Below are positions 1 through 64,000 of a stretch of DNA of 64,000 bases, piece after piece. The position numbers and the translations under genes were made by a program. How positions within the stretch are numbered: position 1 is the first letter of the stretch; every line of letters starts with the position of its first letter. The notes under the pieces were generated by a model. That model was not told the origin of the DNA, searched no databases, and worked only from the letters and a program-made list of their open reading frames with translations. The DNA comes from Chamaelirium japonicum (taxonomy: Eukaryota; Streptophyta; Magnoliopsida; Liliales; Melanthiaceae). The DNA is taken from positions 48,497,955 to 48,561,954 of the forward strand of contig OX393550.1 of the NCBI GenBank assembly GCA_947650365.1, in the 5' to 3' direction.

Positions 1-2672
1 CATCGATTTTTTTTCTTTTGAAATCCTATGAACACTGCCCATATGTAAATGTAACTCAGTGAACTATATGCACGACAAAAGGGAAAAAAAGCATCAATAC
101 TAGTATTACCGACTTCAAATTGGAGAGGTGAAAGACCACCTGGCGTGCAGCCTTTGCCTCAATAGCACAACATAGAAAGTAGCCAAATTAAGCCCACTGC
201 AGACGAAATTGGGTTTTTAAATAACTAAAGAAGGAATAAAATGGAATCCGAAATATCTTCAAGATTTGCAAAAAAAGAAGATTGAATTCGAAGAGGAAAT
301 ATTCGCAGATAGAGGCACCTTTCCCAGCCGGTAGGAGACTGCATCTCAGATTCTCAAGATCCACCTCCATCGTTGTTTTGAAGACTGTGCCGTCGAGGTT
401 TCTCGTGTTCAGATCCGCCATCCCCAACTTGCACACCCTCACTATCCGCACTAGCAATATATTTTGCCACCTCAAGATCCACCTATGTCACTGTCCCAAG
501 CATAGCCTGGTGCCGATGCTAGCGTTAGGGTTTCTTGGTTTTTGTCTCACTGCTGTGAGTTGTCGTCGGGTGGGAATCATGGGATCCAGATCCGTCTCTG
601 TGGATATACGGGGAACGAGAGAGGGCACATGTCGGATTTGAGAGCTAGGAGCCTCAAATATGTGGCAATCCACACGGGTGTCGGGTGTCGAATCTCACTC
701 TGAGAATCCTTCGAACCGAACATCTATGATGTAGGCGACTAGGTGGATCATGTGGCCCTACACCCATGGCCCTACTACCCTTCATTCATGGGTTGTGTTG
801 CATTGAAACTTGGAACCCAGCCCCCACCACAGCCACTAAAGTTGGTTTGGTTCGATCTGGCATGGATGTTAGCTACTGTATACTTGAACTGAACCGACCA
901 TATCGGTTGTTTCAAAATATAAAACTATAACAAACCATATATAAAAAAACAACCCAAACCGCTTGATTTGGTTTGGTTGGTTTTTTGTACACCCCGATCT
1001 ATAGATTCATAGCAATGAATTTACCTAAAAAAGTTTTATTATTTTATTTTATTTTTATTAGTATTTATATTTAATTATTTGGATATTTAGTATTTTTGTC
1101 CTTTTTATCAGCCTAGTTTTGGCAAGTGTCAAAACCCAACTTACAAAGGTTGTATCGGTGTTTTTAGGTGTCCTATTTATTTACTTTGTCAAAACCCAAC
1201 TTATAGGGGTTGTAGGAGTAAGTTTTAGGAGTCCTCGTCTTTTACTTTGTTGGATTACAACTCCTATGCGTGTATGTAATGCTTGAGGCCTATCAAAGGA
1301 CCCCAAGCCTCTCCTTTATTCTTAATAAATAATAATTGCTGATATGCGTCTATTTTCTTCCCGTGAGAGGATTTGAGAGCGTGAGGCTTGTCGATGAGAG
1401 ATCGACTTGATCACCGGTAAGTGGTTGGGGATCATTATCTTTTTTATTTATTTCTTTGTTTTGATTACAACCTCTTCGAATCATAACCATTATCATTACC
1501 TAACAACCATCATCAAAATCATCGTCATCATCTTCATCTTCCTGTTCACATCCCCGAGCATCATCGCCATCACCTCCATCGTCATCCGCTTTCATCGAAA
1601 ACATTGGAAATACCTCCAGCTGAACCTTAAATGCATATAAAACCATACTATACCTTGTCCGAAATCCTTCAAACTGATCCAAAAGAAGCCCTTCTAAACC
1701 AAAGACACATGTATAAAAAGCCCCAATTTGTAGGATCGAATTGAACCCTAATTTTGAAAAATGTCAAAATCAGGAAACATAGTCCAGATATGGTAATTCC
1801 TTGATCTTTGAACATCCAACGGTCCTATGAAGGTGAAGCTTATACACAATATTTCTAACATCCATTCCTACCTACCCACCTAGTTTCGTCGCAACTTGGT
1901 AAACTGATCCTATTGAAAAGACCAAAATATCCGTCCGCTGTCCCGAATTTCTGCACCTTCCCAAACCAAAAAATTCCACATAGAGTGAGAATTCATGCTT
2001 TTGTAGGGACCCCCCTAGCCCATCCTGCGTCACTGATTCAGACCATCTTTAAGAAAGTCCATGTGGATAGGTGATAGACTGATAGTCCAAAGATTCTAGG
2101 GTTTGGATGATTGGAGTACATCCAAGCTAAGTACACGTGATTCATTGTTAGAATATAGTGGGCTGATGAATGATGTAAAATCCATTGGCTGATTAAACAT
2201 ATTGTGTTGAGTCCAACTTTGTGTCATTTATGGAAATGTGAATGTTTTGTCATTGAACTAATTTCATCGTCTCTTTTATAATGAAATTCCCAATTCTTCC
2301 ATTTCATCTTCCAGAAATACATGTGTCTAATGGAGTTTAAGCTTATGTTCACTTATTGATCTTGAAATCATTAGTTTGGTCCGTTCTTTGAGCGGCATGA
2401 CTTCTTTGCTAGTGCACTAAGTTCTTGCATCAATTTTCTGTGATTTATGTTGTAATCTCTTGTAATTTTTTTTCTTTCTATTTCATTGTGGCATTTTTGC
2501 CCTTTCGTTCCCAGAGTCATTGGCTATTACTTTTAGTTCAATTTTCTTAAGGAAAATGATGATTCTAGTTACCAGTTTTGAGTGACTCGTGTTACAATAT
2601 TCTATGTATTCATGGCTTCTATGATTGCTATGAGAGTTAATTAAATAACAGTCTAGTGCTTCCATTGCACAG
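1..2672 (+). other. Upstream SMC6 intron (3' part)
   Basis: Intron sequence before exon a. No upstream SMC6 exon was found by eye. 830-996 is rich in degenerate aaccaaacc and ggtttggtt and ends in a motif that reads cggggtgtacaaaaaacc on the minus strand, resembling a MITE end. 1080-1430 looks like an LTR-derived piece: a segment starting gtcaaaacccaactta is repeated near 1128 and 1187. These two calls are weak. The rest is unassigned AT-rich sequence. Confidence 0.5.
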
Positions 2673-63550
<60,878 letters not shown>

Positions 63551-64000
63551 TCACCCGATGACACTCATATTGTTTTTATTTATTTTTTGGTGGGGGAGGG
63601 GGAGGAAAAATGGGATTCTTTGAGCTCAGATGCTCAGTTTGGATCCCCAACTTAGAGGGCGCAACGGGAGAGGCTCAAGACTCTTAACCATGAGGACACT
63701 TTGTATCATAACTACTTCTGATGTTGTAGATTGTATCATAAATTAAAGTTTTGTAAATTAGCTCTCTCTAGCAAGTGGAAATTTCCGAGTGGGTCAGTGT
63801 GCATTCCTAGTGGGATTAGTTTGATCCCGAAGTGGGTCCACTGCTCAAAAGGTTTCAGGCGCCGACCTAAAAATAAACAACATATGATTGGCCAAATGGG
63901 CATTATGGTTAAATTGAGGCGTCATAGGGGAGACAGAAGTAGCCATAAAAGGGTTGATCGTTTCTCCTGTGGTTGAGGGTACTCAAGCCGCGTCATTGTT
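63551..64000 (+). other. SMC6 3' UTR and downstream flank
   Basis: Sequence after the stop codon. No other gene is recognised. AATAAA occurs at 63872-63877 and could be a polyadenylation signal, but there is no support beyond the hexamer, and the true transcript end is unknown. Confidence 0.4.

Noticed and set aside
188..475. Minus-strand open frame starting MADLNTRNLDGTVFKTT, resembling a gene start
   Set aside because: No domain recognised, no splice partner, and it overlaps a plus-strand open frame of similar length; not enough to call a gene.

Overview
This is nuclear DNA from a flowering plant. It contains one recognisable protein-coding gene, on the + strand: the 3' three quarters of SMC6 (structural maintenance of chromosomes 6, the MIM/SMC6 subunit of the SMC5/6 complex). 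Twenty-two exons can be placed by splice phase and by remembered similarity to Arabidopsis SMC6. They run from 2673 to the stop codon at 63548-63550 and join into 2313 bp, or 770 residues without a frameshift. The first exon starts inside the N-terminal coiled coil, so the Walker A head half (roughly 280 residues, judged from the Arabidopsis protein) lies upstream of the window. The C-terminal LSGGER signature, the Walker B MDEFD and the ITPHD switch motif are intact. The lineage within angiosperms cannot be fixed from this sequence.

About 96% of the window is intron. Ten of the 21 introns are very short (70-171 bp); seven are 5-11 kb, three are 1.5-2.2 kb, and one is 106 bp. The long introns are filled with transposable elements, many of which can be delimited to the base by target-site duplications (TSDs). 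Layout: upstream intron 1-2672; 2793-10140 with hAT-type and Mutator-type MITEs; 10276-16291 with a complete Cassandra 5S-carrying TRIM and a MITE-in-MITE nest; 18383-25557 with (TA)n-bounded compound foldbacks and a 1.05 kb hAT-type element; 25912-37167 with MITEs, a CT-bounded duplication and an L1-type LINE remnant; 37281-44852 with five hAT-type MITEs and three (TA)n-bounded inserts; 45455-53280 with two Copia remnants, one split by a hAT-type element; 53551-55086 with a TRIM nested in a MITE; 55409-60384 with a Ty3/Gypsy gag-protease remnant; 60912-63118 with interlocked long inverted-repeat elements.

The most unusual signal is a set of about 13 intronic elements. They share termini close to CAAGGTTT...AAACCTTG (or TAGGGCTGGCAA) and 8-bp TSDs. 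Their interiors are built from different short, strand-symmetric degenerate motifs (tatcgta, accgaaattt, accggtaccg, aacccaacc, cgggtcgggt, atatttcg). A second signal is a group of foldback elements sitting exactly between (TA)n tracts. Several of these share a GTGAGGATGATCA core. None of the elements touches an exon, so the gene looks functional despite spanning more than 61 kb.
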